A DNA stretch of 64,000 nucleotides, taken from assembly GCF_016862195.1 (NCBI RefSeq), contig NZ_BOMM01000038.1, forward strand, positions 177,147 to 241,146, read 5' to 3'. Made by a program: the position numbers and the translations under genes. The notes below the pieces were generated by a model, which had not been told where the DNA came from, searched no databases, and saw only the letters and a list, made by a program, of their open reading frames with translations. This document shows positions 43,173 through 51,652 of the stretch, piece by piece (the stretch's first letter is position 1; every line of letters starts with the position of its first letter). Source of the DNA: Paractinoplanes ferrugineus (lineage in GTDB: Bacteria; Actinomycetota; Actinomycetes; Mycobacteriales; Micromonosporaceae).

Positions 43173-43385
43173 GTGGGCAAGCTCGGTCAGCACGTGGCGG
43201 AGACCTCCGGGGTGTCGTCGGTCGGTGTGCCGTTCACTGCTGATCAGCCGTTCTGGGCGGAGCGGCCGGCCGCGCTCGGGGCGGCGCCATCACCCGTACC
43301 GCTGAAGAAGCCGGCGGCGGACCGCCTGAGGGGGACGCCGCCGATTGGCAGCGCCGCCTCGCCCTGGCCCTGGACGCAGCGCGCG
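43173..43385 (+). pseudogene. C-terminal remnant of a UGT/MGT-type glycosyltransferase
   Basis: The frame reads GVSSVGVPFTADQPFWAERP and then AALGAAPSPVPLKKPAADRL. This matches the nucleotide-sugar end of family 1 glycosyltransferases, where GVPxVVVPFxxDQPFW, AALGxGPxPVP and LTADRL are usual. The preceding HHGGAGT motif and the whole N-terminal half are missing, and the homology fades after DRL. The rest of the 400-base gap (43006-43409) shows no gene. I infer a decayed fragment. Confidence 0.6.
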
Positions 43386-43409
43386 GAAAGGAGGCAGCGC
43401 GCTGAAGAG

Positions 43410-44711
43410 CTAAGCGGCGGAAACGTCGGTGAGGGCCTGGTCCAGGATCTGCAAGCCGAGGTCGAGCTCCGCGTGACTGGACGTCAGCGCCGGGGCGATG
43501 CGGAAGACGCCGCCCATCGCGGGCATCTGCACCACGTTCATGTGCAGGCCGAGCTCCAGGCAGCGCTGGGTGACCGCGGTGCCGAGCTCGTTCGCCGGCT
43601 GTCTGGTCGCCCGGTCACGCACCAGTTCGAGGCCGACGAGCAGGCCGCGCCCGCGCACGTCACCGATCACCTGATGGCGCTCGGACAGATCCCGAAGACC
43701 CCGGCTGAGGTACGCGCCGAGGTCGGCGGCCCGCTTGTCGAGTTCCTCGTCGCGCAGCACGTCGAGGACGGTGTTGCCGACCGCCGCGACCAGCGGGTCG
43801 GAGACGTGCGTGGTGAAGAACAGGAAACCCCGGTCGTGGGCGGTCTGCTCGATCTCGGCCGACGTCACGACGGCGGCCAGGGGCAGTCCGGCCCCGAGGG
43901 TCTTGGACAGGGTCAGGATGTCGGGGGCCACGCCGTCGCGCTCGAACGCGTACCAGTCGCCGGTTCGGCACAGGCCGGTCTGCGCCTCGTCGAGGATCAG
44001 CAGGCCACCCCGTTCATGGCAGGCGTCGCGCAGGGCGGCCAGGTAACCGGGCGGCAGGTCGAGTACGCCGCCGGAGCTCAGGATCGGCTCCACGATGACG
44101 GCGGCCAGGGCGCCGACCGACTGCGCGTCGAACATCTCGAACGCGTACGCCAGTTGCCGCCGCCAGTCGAGCGCGCCGTCGGCCGTGGTGAAGTCGGGCC
44201 GGTAGGTGTTCGGCGTCGGGATGGCGAAGTTTCCGGGGGCGGCCGGTCCGTACCCCTTGCGCCCGGAGCTGTAGGTGGCGCCCGCCGCCGCCTGGGTCAT
44301 GCCGTGCCAGGACCGGGCGAACGAGATCACCTCGTGGCCGCCGGTGACCAGCTTGGCCATCCGGATGGCCGCCTCGTTGGCTTCCGCGCCGGTGGTCAGC
44401 AGCAGCACCTTCGTCAGCGGCTCGGGCAGCGAGTCGGCCAGCCGCCGGGCGAGATCGACCACCGGGCGCGACAGCATGCCGCTGAACAGGTGGTCGAGCG
44501 TGGCCGCCGACCGCTGAACGGTGGCGACCACGGCCGGGTGCGAGTGCCCGAGGATCGCGCTCATCTGCCCGGACGTGAAGTCGAGCAGCCGGCGGCCGTC
44601 GGCGGTGAAGACGAAGCTCCCCTCGGCCCGTTCGATGATCTCCGGGACGAATCGCCCCGCACCGGAGTAGCGGACCAGGTGACGCTCGGCGTCGGACCAG
44701 AAGTCATCCAT
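43410..44711 (-). CDS. Class III PLP aminotransferase, 2,2-dialkylglycine decarboxylase-like
   Basis: A fold-type I PLP enzyme. Seen are TTGAEANEAAIRMAKLVTGG, SFARSWHGMT, VEPILSSGGVLDLPPGYL, the PLP Asp in LLILDEAQTGLCRTGDW, and the Schiff-base Lys in LTLSKTLGAGLPLAAVV. The SKTLGAGLPL segment and overall length (433) favour dialkylglycine decarboxylase over ordinary omega-transaminases. The substrate is uncertain. It is divergent from a LysR regulator, its probable controller. Confidence 0.83.
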   Translation of the reverse strand: MDDFWSDAERHLVRYSGAGRFVPEIIERAEGSFVFTADGRRLLDFTSGQMSAILGHSHPAVVATVQRSAATLDHLFSGMLSRPVVDLARRLADSLPEPLTKVLLLTTGAEANEAAIRMAKLVTGGHEVISFARSWHGMTQAAAGATYSSGRKGYGPAAPGNFAIPTPNTYRPDFTTADGALDWRRQLAYAFEMFDAQSVGALAAVIVEPILSSGGVLDLPPGYLAALRDACHERGGLLILDEAQTGLCRTGDWYAFERDGVAPDILTLSKTLGAGLPLAAVVTSAEIEQTAHDRGFLFFTTHVSDPLVAAVGNTVLDVLRDEELDKRAADLGAYLSRGLRDLSERHQVIGDVRGRGLLVGLELVRDRATRQPANELGTAVTQRCLELGLHMNVVQMPAMGGVFRIAPALTSSHAELDLGLQILDQALTDVSAA

Positions 44712-44795
44712 GTGTCGACGCTACGAAGCCGTCGAGCGGCACGTCCATCTCACATTTTTGCCGCTGCTGTTAAGCGCAGACGTACAGTGCCCGCC

Positions 44796-45698
44796 ATGCC
44801 GCTCAACCCCTGGCGCCTTCGGCTTCTGACCGACCTTGCGACGTACGGCACCGTCCGCGCCGTCGCCCAGCGCGGCAACCTGAGCCCGTCCGCCGTGTCG
44901 CAGCAACTCGCGACGCTGGAGCGGGAGACGCGAACGGCCCTGTTGGAGCGCACCGGCCGGCGGGTGCGACTGACCGCGGCCGGCGTGCTGCTGGCCGGCC
45001 GGGCCCGGGAGATCCTGGCCGCCATGGCCGCCGCCGAGGCCGAGCTGCGCGGTCTCGCCGCCGAGCCGGCCGGCACTGTCACGCTCGCCGCCTTCCAGAG
45101 CGCCGTGCACGCTCTCGCCGAGCCGGCCGTCGCCCGTCTCGCCGAGCGCCACCCGGACGTCGACGTGGTGCTGCTGGAACTGGAACCGCACCAGAGCATG
45201 CCCGCGCTGCGCCGCGGTGACGTGGACGTCATCATCACGACGTCGGATTTCGCCGGCGCCGAGCTGGATCCCGCGATCGATCTGGTGCCGATCGGCGAGG
45301 ACGAGGTGGTGCTGGTGCTGCCGGTCGGTCACCAGCTTGCGAAGAACGAATCGATCACACTGCCGGCCTGCCAGGATCAGCGGTGGACGTTCGACGTGAC
45401 CGGCTCCTACATGTCCGAGCTGGCCACCCGGCTGTGCCGGGAGGCCGGTTTCGAGCCCCGGGTCGTCTGCCGGTTCAACAACTACATGATCGCGTTGCGG
45501 CACGTGGAGAAGGGCCGGTCGATCACGATGCTGCCCAGTCTCGCCGTCGACCCGCGCTACCAGGTCGTCACCCGGCCGCTCAGCCCGCCGACGACCAGGC
45601 GGATCACCGCCGCGGTCCGCCGCCCGGCGACGCCCCGGCCGGAGATCACCGCCGTTCTGACGGCGCTGCTCAACCTTTCCGGCATCAATGGGCGTTGA
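44796..45698 (+). CDS. LysR-family transcriptional regulator
   Basis: Residues 1-60 form the LysR winged helix (TVRAVAQRGNLSPSAVSQQL), then a substrate-binding domain of the periplasmic-protein fold (TVTLAAFQSAVHALAEPAVA, GDVDVIITTSDFAGAELD). The start ATG 44796 gives the usual 300 residues. It is divergent from the aminotransferase with an 84-base gap, the classic LysR-target arrangement. The inducer is unknown. Confidence 0.88.
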   Translation: MPLNPWRLRLLTDLATYGTVRAVAQRGNLSPSAVSQQLATLERETRTALLERTGRRVRLTAAGVLLAGRAREILAAMAAAEAELRGLAAEPAGTVTLAAFQSAVHALAEPAVARLAERHPDVDVVLLELEPHQSMPALRRGDVDVIITTSDFAGAELDPAIDLVPIGEDEVVLVLPVGHQLAKNESITLPACQDQRWTFDVTGSYMSELATRLCREAGFEPRVVCRFNNYMIALRHVEKGRSITMLPSLAVDPRYQVVTRPLSPPTTRRITAAVRRPATPRPEITAVLTALLNLSGINGR

Positions 45699-45704
45699 CC
45701 TGTC

Positions 45705-46205
45705 ATGCCTTCCGACTTCCGCGCGTTCGTCGAGCGGCAGTGGGCGCCGCTGGTGCGGACCGCCTTTCTGCTGACCGGCGACCGCGGCCACGCCGAGGAC
45801 CTGGTGCAGGCCGCCCTCGAGAAGACCCACCGGCGCTGGGACCAGGTCTCCACGATGGACGCCCCGCTCGCGTACGTGCGCAAGGCCATGGTCAACACGG
45901 CGACGTCGTGGCGCCGGCGCCGCCGCTTCAGCGAGGTGCCGCTGGTCGCCGGCGACGGTCCGGTGAACGACCCCTACGGCCGCGTCGACCAGCGACAACA
46001 GGTGCTCACCGCGTTACGCCGGCTGCCCCCGCGGATGCGTGCCGTGCTGGTGCTGCGCTACTTCGAGGACCTCAGCGAAGCCGACGTGGCCGACGCGCTG
46101 GGCTGCTCGGTGGGCAGCGTGAAGAGCCAGGCATCACGCGGGCTGCAACGCCTGCGCACCGATCTGACCGAGACGAGCATCGTTCTTGCCGGGGAGCTGA
46201 CGTGA
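45705..46205 (+). CDS. SigE-family ECF RNA polymerase sigma factor
   Basis: A 166-residue sigma factor with region 2 (LLTGDRGHAEDLVQAALEKT) and region 4 (RMRAVLVLRYFEDLSEADVA, then LGCSVGSVKSQASRGLQRLR). It belongs to the actinobacterial SigE-like group that is widespread in multiple copies. The next gene overlaps its stop (GTGA) and encodes a membrane protein, the usual place of the anti-sigma factor. It starts 6 bases after the LysR stop. Confidence 0.88.
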   Translation: MPSDFRAFVERQWAPLVRTAFLLTGDRGHAEDLVQAALEKTHRRWDQVSTMDAPLAYVRKAMVNTATSWRRRRRFSEVPLVAGDGPVNDPYGRVDQRQQVLTALRRLPPRMRAVLVLRYFEDLSEADVADALGCSVGSVKSQASRGLQRLRTDLTETSIVLAGELT

Positions 46206-47563
46206 ACACCGAGACGATTCTGCGGGACGCGTTGCACAGTGGAGCCGGTGCCCTCGACGTACCGGAAGATCCGTGGCCGGCCTTCACCCGGCGGGAGCGG
46301 ACGCACCGCCGCAACCGGCGGATCCGGGTCGCCGGGGTGGCGGTGGCCCTCGCGGCGGCCCTCGGCGTGCAGACCGGCGTCGTGCCTCTTCCGGCCGGGG
46401 CGCCCGGCATCGCCGTGGCGGGCCGGCCGACCGCGCTGACCAGCGCGCCCACCCGCGGGAACCTCGCCGCCGACGCCGGTTTCCTGGCCGCGCTGCGCGG
46501 CGAGATCAAGGACATCGAGGACCCCGGCGAGACCTGGCGGATCACCTCACGCCAGAAGATCAAATTTGTGTACGCGGCGGACGTCGGTGGTCATCGCCTC
46601 GCGTTGGCCCTGGTGCCGTTGCGGTTCGGGTTCCTGACCGACGCCGCGCTCGTCTGGTACGAGGGCCCGGCCGGCGCACCCGCCGCCGAGATGACTGAGG
46701 GCGGCCGAACCGACGGCGGGAACACGGTGGTGACCTGGATGGATGGCTACTCCGACCGAACCGGCCTGCTCGTCGTGGTCGCACCGCCGGCTGCCACCGT
46801 GGCGGTCAGCAGCGGATTCACCTACACCGCCGCGGGCCGGGTGGAGCACGGCAAGCCGGTCCGGTCGGCCGGGCTCGCCGAAGTTCCGTTGGCGGCGTCG
46901 CCGATGGAGCCGGGCGTCACCGTCAAGGTCACCGACCGGGGTGCGATCCTGCACGACGGGCCGGCCTCGGGTTCTTGGTCGGGCCACGGCGGCGACAACC
47001 AGGAGCCGACCGACTCGATGCTGACCGCGGCCCTCGGCAACCGGACCTTCGACCGGGAGCTGCTGCGATCCTGGGTGTCGGCGGCGTTCCTGGACGCCCG
47101 CCTGCCGGTCGCCGGCGCGTCGGTGCGAGTCGGCTGGACCGGCACCGTCAACGGGCAGGCCGCGGCCCTGGTCACCGTGCAGCCGGCCGGCGGCGGCGTC
47201 CTCGCGTACGCCTTCCACGGCGCCGCCGACTCCTACCGCGAGGACCTGCGGCTGCTGCTGCCCGCTTCCGGCGCCGCGCAACGGCCGATCGCGTGGCGGA
47301 TGCGTGCCGAGGGCAAGGACGACCGTACCGACCAGGTGATCGTGGTGGCCCCGCCCGGCGCCACCCGGGTGTCCCTCGACGGCACCGCGCTGCCGCTGGA
47401 CGCCACCGGGGCCGCGGTCGGCTCGCTGCCCCCGAACGCGGACGCCACGGTCACCGCCGACTTCGTCGATGGCACGGCGCCGACCAGCACGCCGGTGCCG
47501 CCGTTCGAGACCGACAGCGGGGGGCTACCGGGCGACACCCCCAGGACGCGGATCGTCCCGTAG
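46202..47563 (+). CDS. Membrane protein, probable partner/anti-sigma of the SigE-like factor
   Basis: A cytoplasmic N-terminus of about 42 residues (MNTETILRDALHSGAGALDV, then basic RRNRRIR) is followed by one membrane helix (about 43-62) and an extracytoplasmic region of about 390 residues rich in beta strands. The HxxxCxxC zinc anti-sigma motif is absent, as in many partners of this sigma group. Translational coupling with the sigma gene supports an anti-sigma or sensor role. There is no recognised outer domain. Confidence 0.65.
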   Translation: MNTETILRDALHSGAGALDVPEDPWPAFTRRERTHRRNRRIRVAGVAVALAAALGVQTGVVPLPAGAPGIAVAGRPTALTSAPTRGNLAADAGFLAALRGEIKDIEDPGETWRITSRQKIKFVYAADVGGHRLALALVPLRFGFLTDAALVWYEGPAGAPAAEMTEGGRTDGGNTVVTWMDGYSDRTGLLVVVAPPAATVAVSSGFTYTAAGRVEHGKPVRSAGLAEVPLAASPMEPGVTVKVTDRGAILHDGPASGSWSGHGGDNQEPTDSMLTAALGNRTFDRELLRSWVSAAFLDARLPVAGASVRVGWTGTVNGQAAALVTVQPAGGGVLAYAFHGAADSYREDLRLLLPASGAAQRPIAWRMRAEGKDDRTDQVIVVAPPGATRVSLDGTALPLDATGAAVGSLPPNADATVTADFVDGTAPTSTPVPPFETDSGGLPGDTPRTRIVP

Positions 47564-47605
47564 CAGCGCCTCGATGAGGTCGGCAAGGCGTTCGGGCGGG
47601 CTCAT
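47525..47605 (-). CDS. Possible 26-residue coupled ORF after the VOC gene
   Basis: MSPPERLADLIEALLRDDPR and six more residues are encoded from an ATG that overlaps the VOC stop (ATGA). It ends inside the 3' end of the convergent membrane-protein gene. The amphipathic helix text looks protein-like, but it is too short to judge. It may be the stump of a longer lost gene. Confidence 0.25.
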   Translation of the reverse strand: MSPPERLADLIEALLRDDPRPGGVAR

Positions 47606-48000
47606 CGGGTCTGCTCGCCCAGCAGGTCCCAGCGGTTGCCGGCGAGGTCGAGGAAGACCGCGACCCGGCCGTACGGCTCCTGGCGCGGCTCGCGGACGAA
47701 CGTGACGCCGGCCTTGAGCAGGCGCTCGTGGGCGGCGTCGAAATCGTCGACCCGCAGGAAGAACCCGACCCGGCCGGCCGTCTGATCGCCGACGCGCGCC
47801 CGCTGCTCCGAACCGTCGGCGCGGGCCAGCAGCACCCCGGTCACCGCGCCCGGCGGTCGCACGACCACCCACCTTTTCGGCCGGCCGTCGTTGGTCAGCG
47901 ACGGCGAGTCCTCGATCAGGTCGAAGCCGAGCACGCCGGTGAAGAAGGCGATCGCGGGGTCGTAGTCGTCGACGATGAGGGAGACCAGGTCGAGGTGCAC
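47602..48000 (-). CDS. VOC-superfamily (glyoxalase-like) protein
   Basis: A 132-residue protein with two beta-alpha-beta-beta-beta modules: LDLVSLIVDDYDPAIAFFTG, LGFDLIEDSP, then VGFFLRVDDFDAAHERLLKA and GRVAVFLDLAGNRWDLL (with a typical late metal-site region). Members act as glyoxalases, dioxygenases or resistance proteins; no choice can be made here. It begins with GTG directly after the caspase gene on the same strand. Confidence 0.78.
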   Translation of the reverse strand: MHLDLVSLIVDDYDPAIAFFTGVLGFDLIEDSPSLTNDGRPKRWVVVRPPGAVTGVLLARADGSEQRARVGDQTAGRVGFFLRVDDFDAAHERLLKAGVTFVREPRQEPYGRVAVFLDLAGNRWDLLGEQTR

Positions 48001-48012
48001 GGCCGTAGCCTG

Positions 48013-50508
48013 TCACCTTTCGACGATCAGTTCCTCCCGGTCGCAGAGCATGCCGACGCCGTCGGGGTGGGCGCCGCCCAGGCCGTTGAACTTGCGGCCC
48101 GCCGGGCAGGGTTGCCGCCACAGCACCTGGCCGATCTGCAGGCCCACCGCGTAGATGTCGGTTCGGCCCTCGAAGGCGACGATGCCCACGCCGCGAACCG
48201 CTTCCAGGGTGGGCGAGGCCTGCTCCAGGTCGAGCGTCCACAACGGATAGTCAGGGGCGACGACGGTGAACGCGGTCAGCCGCCAGCGGCGCGCGGACGG
48301 GAGCCAGGCGGCGGTGACGATGACGCCGTCGGGCTCGGCCGAGGTCACCCAGAAACGACTGGGGGTGCCCGGCAGGGTCAGCCGGCCGGTGCGGTGGCCG
48401 CGCAGATAGACGTCGGCGGTCCGGCATCCGCCGGTCTTGGCCAGCACCACGGCGTCGCTGTCGGAGCTGCGCAGGATGCCGCAGGCGGTCCGGATCGGGC
48501 GGTCGTGCTCGTCCAGCGCCAGGTCGTGGTTCTGGCCGAATCGGGTGGCGTTCTGGTGGGCGTGCGTCTGCCAGAGCTTGCGCGCCTGCGGGACGACCAG
48601 CGCCGACACGACGACCAGGGCGACGGTGACGGCGGCCCGGTAACGGGCGTCGGACCAGCGGCGGCGGCGTAGGTCGCGGGCCACCACGACCACGGCGAAC
48701 AGCGAGGACGTGAGGGCGAGGCCGGTCACGCCGGCCGGGACGGTGTAGCCGGGCTCGAGACCGTAGATGCCGGGCAGCGCGTCGGCCGGGCGCCACCAGC
48801 GGTCGGCGAGCACGGCGCCGGCGGCGACGGCCGCGAGGGCCAGGCCGAGTGCGGCCGCGAGCGGCCGGTGCCGGAAACGCGGTGGTGCGGCGGAGATCGC
48901 CGGCGGCGGCGGATTCTCGGGTACGGGTGTGCCCCGGCCGATCTCGCGCCGGCGGACCTCGTCGCGCTCGGCTCGGGCGGCGTCATGGGTCAGGGCGGCC
49001 AGGGCGAGCCGGGCCGTACGCGCGTTGCCGTCGCCGAGCTGACCGGCCGTCACCCGGGCCGTGGTCAGCAGGCGCAGCCACCAGGTCGGCATGTCGCGCT
49101 GGGCGCCGGCGAGGCCGATCGGCACGTTCAGCGTGGCCGGTTCGAGCACCATGGCCAGCAGCTGGGCGGTGATCGCCGGCTCGTCGGGGTGGGCACGCCG
49201 GGGCAGGTCGGCGACGGCGGCCACGGTGACCGGCACCAACTCGTCCCAGAGTTTCGCGGCGGCGAGCAGGACCGCGCAGGCCTTCCCGGATCCACAGTGG
49301 TGACTCGCTTCCCGGCAGTTGTGCCGGGCGAACGTCCGCAGCATGTTGTGGCGATGCAGCCGGGAGACCGCCGTGCGGGCGTCGTCGTCACCGGCGGCGG
49401 CCCGGCCGGCCAGCTCGACCAGGTCGCCGATCGAGACCTCGGCGGGCAGATGCGGGGCGAAGGTCGCGACGAACACACTCACCGCGGCCTCGGCGGCGGC
49501 CTGGTCCTCGGGTGCGCGGCGCAGGATCGTACGCTCCAGATTGCGATCCCGGACGTCCTGGCTGATCCACTCGCTCAGCCCGGCCCGGCCCTGGTCGGAC
49601 TCGAAGAGCGCGACCGCCTCGGGGCGATGCCGCACCATCGCCTCGGCCAGGTGGGTCGGGGTCGCCCGGTCCTCGCGGGCGAAATGGAACGGCGGGAAAC
49701 GCGCGGCGAAGAATCTCGGCGTGCGGGCCATCGCGGCCGCGGGCACGACCGAGGCCGAGGTACGCCGGGACGGCGCCCGATTCGCCGTGCGCGCGACCAT
49801 CAGCGGCGCCTGGAGTCCCGCCGCGAAGTACGACGGCGTCTGCCGGCTGGCCTTGCGCACCGTCTCGAACGTGTAGCGGTGCAGTTCGCCCGACTCGATC
49901 CAGCCGTCCCGGTCGAGGTCGGCCTGGCCGGTGCGCAACCCCTCGATCACCACCTCGGTGAACACCGACGGCCGCGGCTCGTCGACGATCACCGACTCGC
50001 CCTCGTAGGCCAGCTCGTATTCGTTGCAGGCGGTCAGGCACACATAGCCGCGGGAGATCTCGCCGTCCAGCGGCCGCGGTGACGTCTTGGCGAAGCCGCG
50101 GGCGAACGCCCCGCTGTAGCAGCAGTCGAGCATGAGCAGGCGGCTCCCGGCGGCCGTCCGTTCCAGGCAGTCGGAGACGAACGCCGCGGCGATGGCGGTG
50201 CTCGCCGGGCGCTGCGCCCAGGTGGTCGTGGTCGCGAAGTGCAGCCGGCCCTGCATGTCCTGCAGGCCGTGGCAGGAGAAGTAGACGAGCACCAGGTCGT
50301 CCGGCTGCCGGTCGGCGGTGAGCTCGTCGAGCGCCCGCCGGACGTCGTGGTCGGCGGCGTTCTCCAGCATCGTGACGTCGAACCCGCCGATGTCCGGGTC
50401 GCGCAGGACCGAGGCCAGCCCGCGTACGTCCTGGGCCGGTGACCTCAGCTGCTCGAAGTAGGAGTCCTCGTAGTCGCTGGCCGCCACGAGCAGGGCGTAT
50501 CGCCCCAC
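48013..50508 (-). CDS. Membrane-anchored caspase-family protease with EF-hand-like loop and C-terminal sensor-like region
   Basis: Residues 1 to about 235 form a caspase (C14) domain: MGRYALLVAASDYEDSYFEQ, catalytic His80 in VYFSCHG and catalytic Cys130 in LDCCYSGAF. Residues 197-208 read DLDRDGWIESGE, a complete EF-hand calcium loop. Residues about 265-400 are a helical domain I do not recognise, with a Cys/His cluster near 397-411 (HNCREASHHC). Three membrane helices (about 549-568, 589-610, 624-641) follow. They place the last 190 residues, beta-rich and propeller-like, outside the cell if the protease is inside. It starts 2 bases after the EACC1 gene. The role is a predicted suicide or defence effector. 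Confidence 0.85.
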   Translation of the reverse strand: MGRYALLVAASDYEDSYFEQLRSPAQDVRGLASVLRDPDIGGFDVTMLENAADHDVRRALDELTADRQPDDLVLVYFSCHGLQDMQGRLHFATTTTWAQRPASTAIAAAFVSDCLERTAAGSRLLMLDCCYSGAFARGFAKTSPRPLDGEISRGYVCLTACNEYELAYEGESVIVDEPRPSVFTEVVIEGLRTGQADLDRDGWIESGELHRYTFETVRKASRQTPSYFAAGLQAPLMVARTANRAPSRRTSASVVPAAAMARTPRFFAARFPPFHFAREDRATPTHLAEAMVRHRPEAVALFESDQGRAGLSEWISQDVRDRNLERTILRRAPEDQAAAEAAVSVFVATFAPHLPAEVSIGDLVELAGRAAAGDDDARTAVSRLHRHNMLRTFARHNCREASHHCGSGKACAVLLAAAKLWDELVPVTVAAVADLPRRAHPDEPAITAQLLAMVLEPATLNVPIGLAGAQRDMPTWWLRLLTTARVTAGQLGDGNARTARLALAALTHDAARAERDEVRRREIGRGTPVPENPPPPAISAAPPRFRHRPLAAALGLALAAVAAGAVLADRWWRPADALPGIYGLEPGYTVPAGVTGLALTSSLFAVVVVARDLRRRRWSDARYRAAVTVALVVVSALVVPQARKLWQTHAHQNATRFGQNHDLALDEHDRPIRTACGILRSSDSDAVVLAKTGGCRTADVYLRGHRTGRLTLPGTPSRFWVTSAEPDGVIVTAAWLPSARRWRLTAFTVVAPDYPLWTLDLEQASPTLEAVRGVGIVAFEGRTDIYAVGLQIGQVLWRQPCPAGRKFNGLGGAHPDGVGMLCDREELIVER

Positions 50509-50510
50509 CG

Positions 50511-50888
50511 TCAGGCCTCGCCGGCCGGACCGCCGTCGGCCCGGGTCTCGGGGCGGGTGAGGAACTCGTCGAGCGCCCGGCGGCCGTCGCGGGCCGAGGC
50601 GCCGTCGATGACCAGCACGTCGTCGCCGCGCCGCACCTCGATGCGCCGGGTGCCGGACCGCCGCACGATCGCCACCAGCACGTGCGCCATCGCGCGGAAC
50701 CCGGCCGCCGACACCAGCCCGCCGACCACCAGCGAGGTCAGCGAACCGCCGCTCTTGGCGGACGCGCTGGTGGCGAGCTCCACCGGGCGGCTGGCGATGC
50801 CGGCCCGGCGCAGGTCCTCGTGGATCTCGCGGAGCAGGGCCGCCGGCTGGGGGGCCAGGGCGCTGATAGTCACGTGCGGCGCGGTCAT
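50511..50888 (-). CDS. Effector-associated constant component EACC1-like protein
   Basis: A 125-residue protein (ISALAPQPAALLREIHEDLR, SLTSLVVGGLVSAAGF, IVRRSGTRRIEVRRGDDVLV) matching the EACC1 family. That family accompanies caspase, trypsin-like and other effectors in predicted actinobacterial conflict systems. The gap to the caspase start is 2 bases, so the two are made together. Its biochemical role is unknown. The family match rests on my recognition of the pattern and its neighbour. Confidence 0.7.
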   Translation of the reverse strand: MTAPHVTISALAPQPAALLREIHEDLRRAGIASRPVELATSASAKSGGSLTSLVVGGLVSAAGFRAMAHVLVAIVRRSGTRRIEVRRGDDVLVIDGASARDGRRALDEFLTRPETRADGGPAGEA

Positions 50889-51029
50889 GTGGCTCCCCTG
50901 AGCTCAGGAGTGACGGGTCGGCCGTAACGATCGCCGACGCTAACTCACAGTGACAACGATGAATCCAAGATCTTACAGTTCCCCGGTCGGGATGGCACTA
51001 ATGACTACTCATGGTGACTGGACAATGCC

Positions 51030-51058
51030 CTATACGATCGTACTGTACGTCCGTATAG
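51030..51058 (+). promoter_or_regulatory. 29-base TetR-type operator
   Basis: A near-perfect inverted repeat: CTATACGATCGTAC (51030-51043), one central T, and GTACGTCCGTATAG (51045-51058), with 12 of 14 positions paired. It ends at the AGGAGG Shine-Dalgarno of the TetR gene and contains a -10-like TATACGAT. Autorepression by the following TetR protein is the natural reading. Confidence 0.75.
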
Positions 51059-51067
51059 GAGGCTTGC

Positions 51068-51652
51068 ATGGAACGAGGGGAACACCTGCTCGACGCGCTC
51101 GTCGAGGTGGTGGCCGCCGGTGGACTGGGGGCGGCCAGCGTCCGGGCGGTGGCGTCCGCCGCCGGGGTGTCGGTGGCGCAGGTGCAGTACTACTTCCGGA
51201 CCAAGGACGAACTGGTCGAGGCGGCCTACCGGCACGTGTCCGAGCGGCTGGTGCGGCGGGTGCGCGACCTCGACCTCGACGGGGCGCCCGAGGACGTCCT
51301 GCGGCGGGTGCTGCACCTGTGGTTGCCACTCGACGCCGAACGCGAGCGGGACGCCAAGGTCTGGCTGGCCTTCGCCGCGGCGGCGCCCGTCTCCGCGTCG
51401 TTGCGGCCACTGAGTGCGGAAATGGACCGCGAGCTCAAGCGGTGGCTGGCGGAGTTCGCCGGAGTGGATGAGATCGAGGCCGCGCTCCTGCTCGCGGTGC
51501 TCGACGGTCTGGTCGTCCAATCCCTGGTGCGGCCCGAGCCGGAGCGGTCCGACCTGCTCGTCCGCGGCCTCGACCGCCACCTCGAGCGCCTCTTCGCCGC
51601 CGGCGGCAAGGGGTCCGGGAGCAAGATCGAGCGGCCCGGCGGTGAGCGGTGA
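51068..51652 (+). CDS. TetR-family transcriptional regulator
   Basis: The helix-turn-helix (ASVRAVASAAGVSVAQVQYY, then FRTKDELV) is followed by a 140-residue ligand domain. At 194 residues it is standard. Its start has AGGAGG 5 bases upstream and a 29-base operator over the promoter. A CPBP membrane protease gene overlaps its stop (GTGA), so both are probably repressed together. Confidence 0.85.
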   Translation: MERGEHLLDALVEVVAAGGLGAASVRAVASAAGVSVAQVQYYFRTKDELVEAAYRHVSERLVRRVRDLDLDGAPEDVLRRVLHLWLPLDAERERDAKVWLAFAAAAPVSASLRPLSAEMDRELKRWLAEFAGVDEIEAALLLAVLDGLVVQSLVRPEPERSDLLVRGLDRHLERLFAAGGKGSGSKIERPGGER

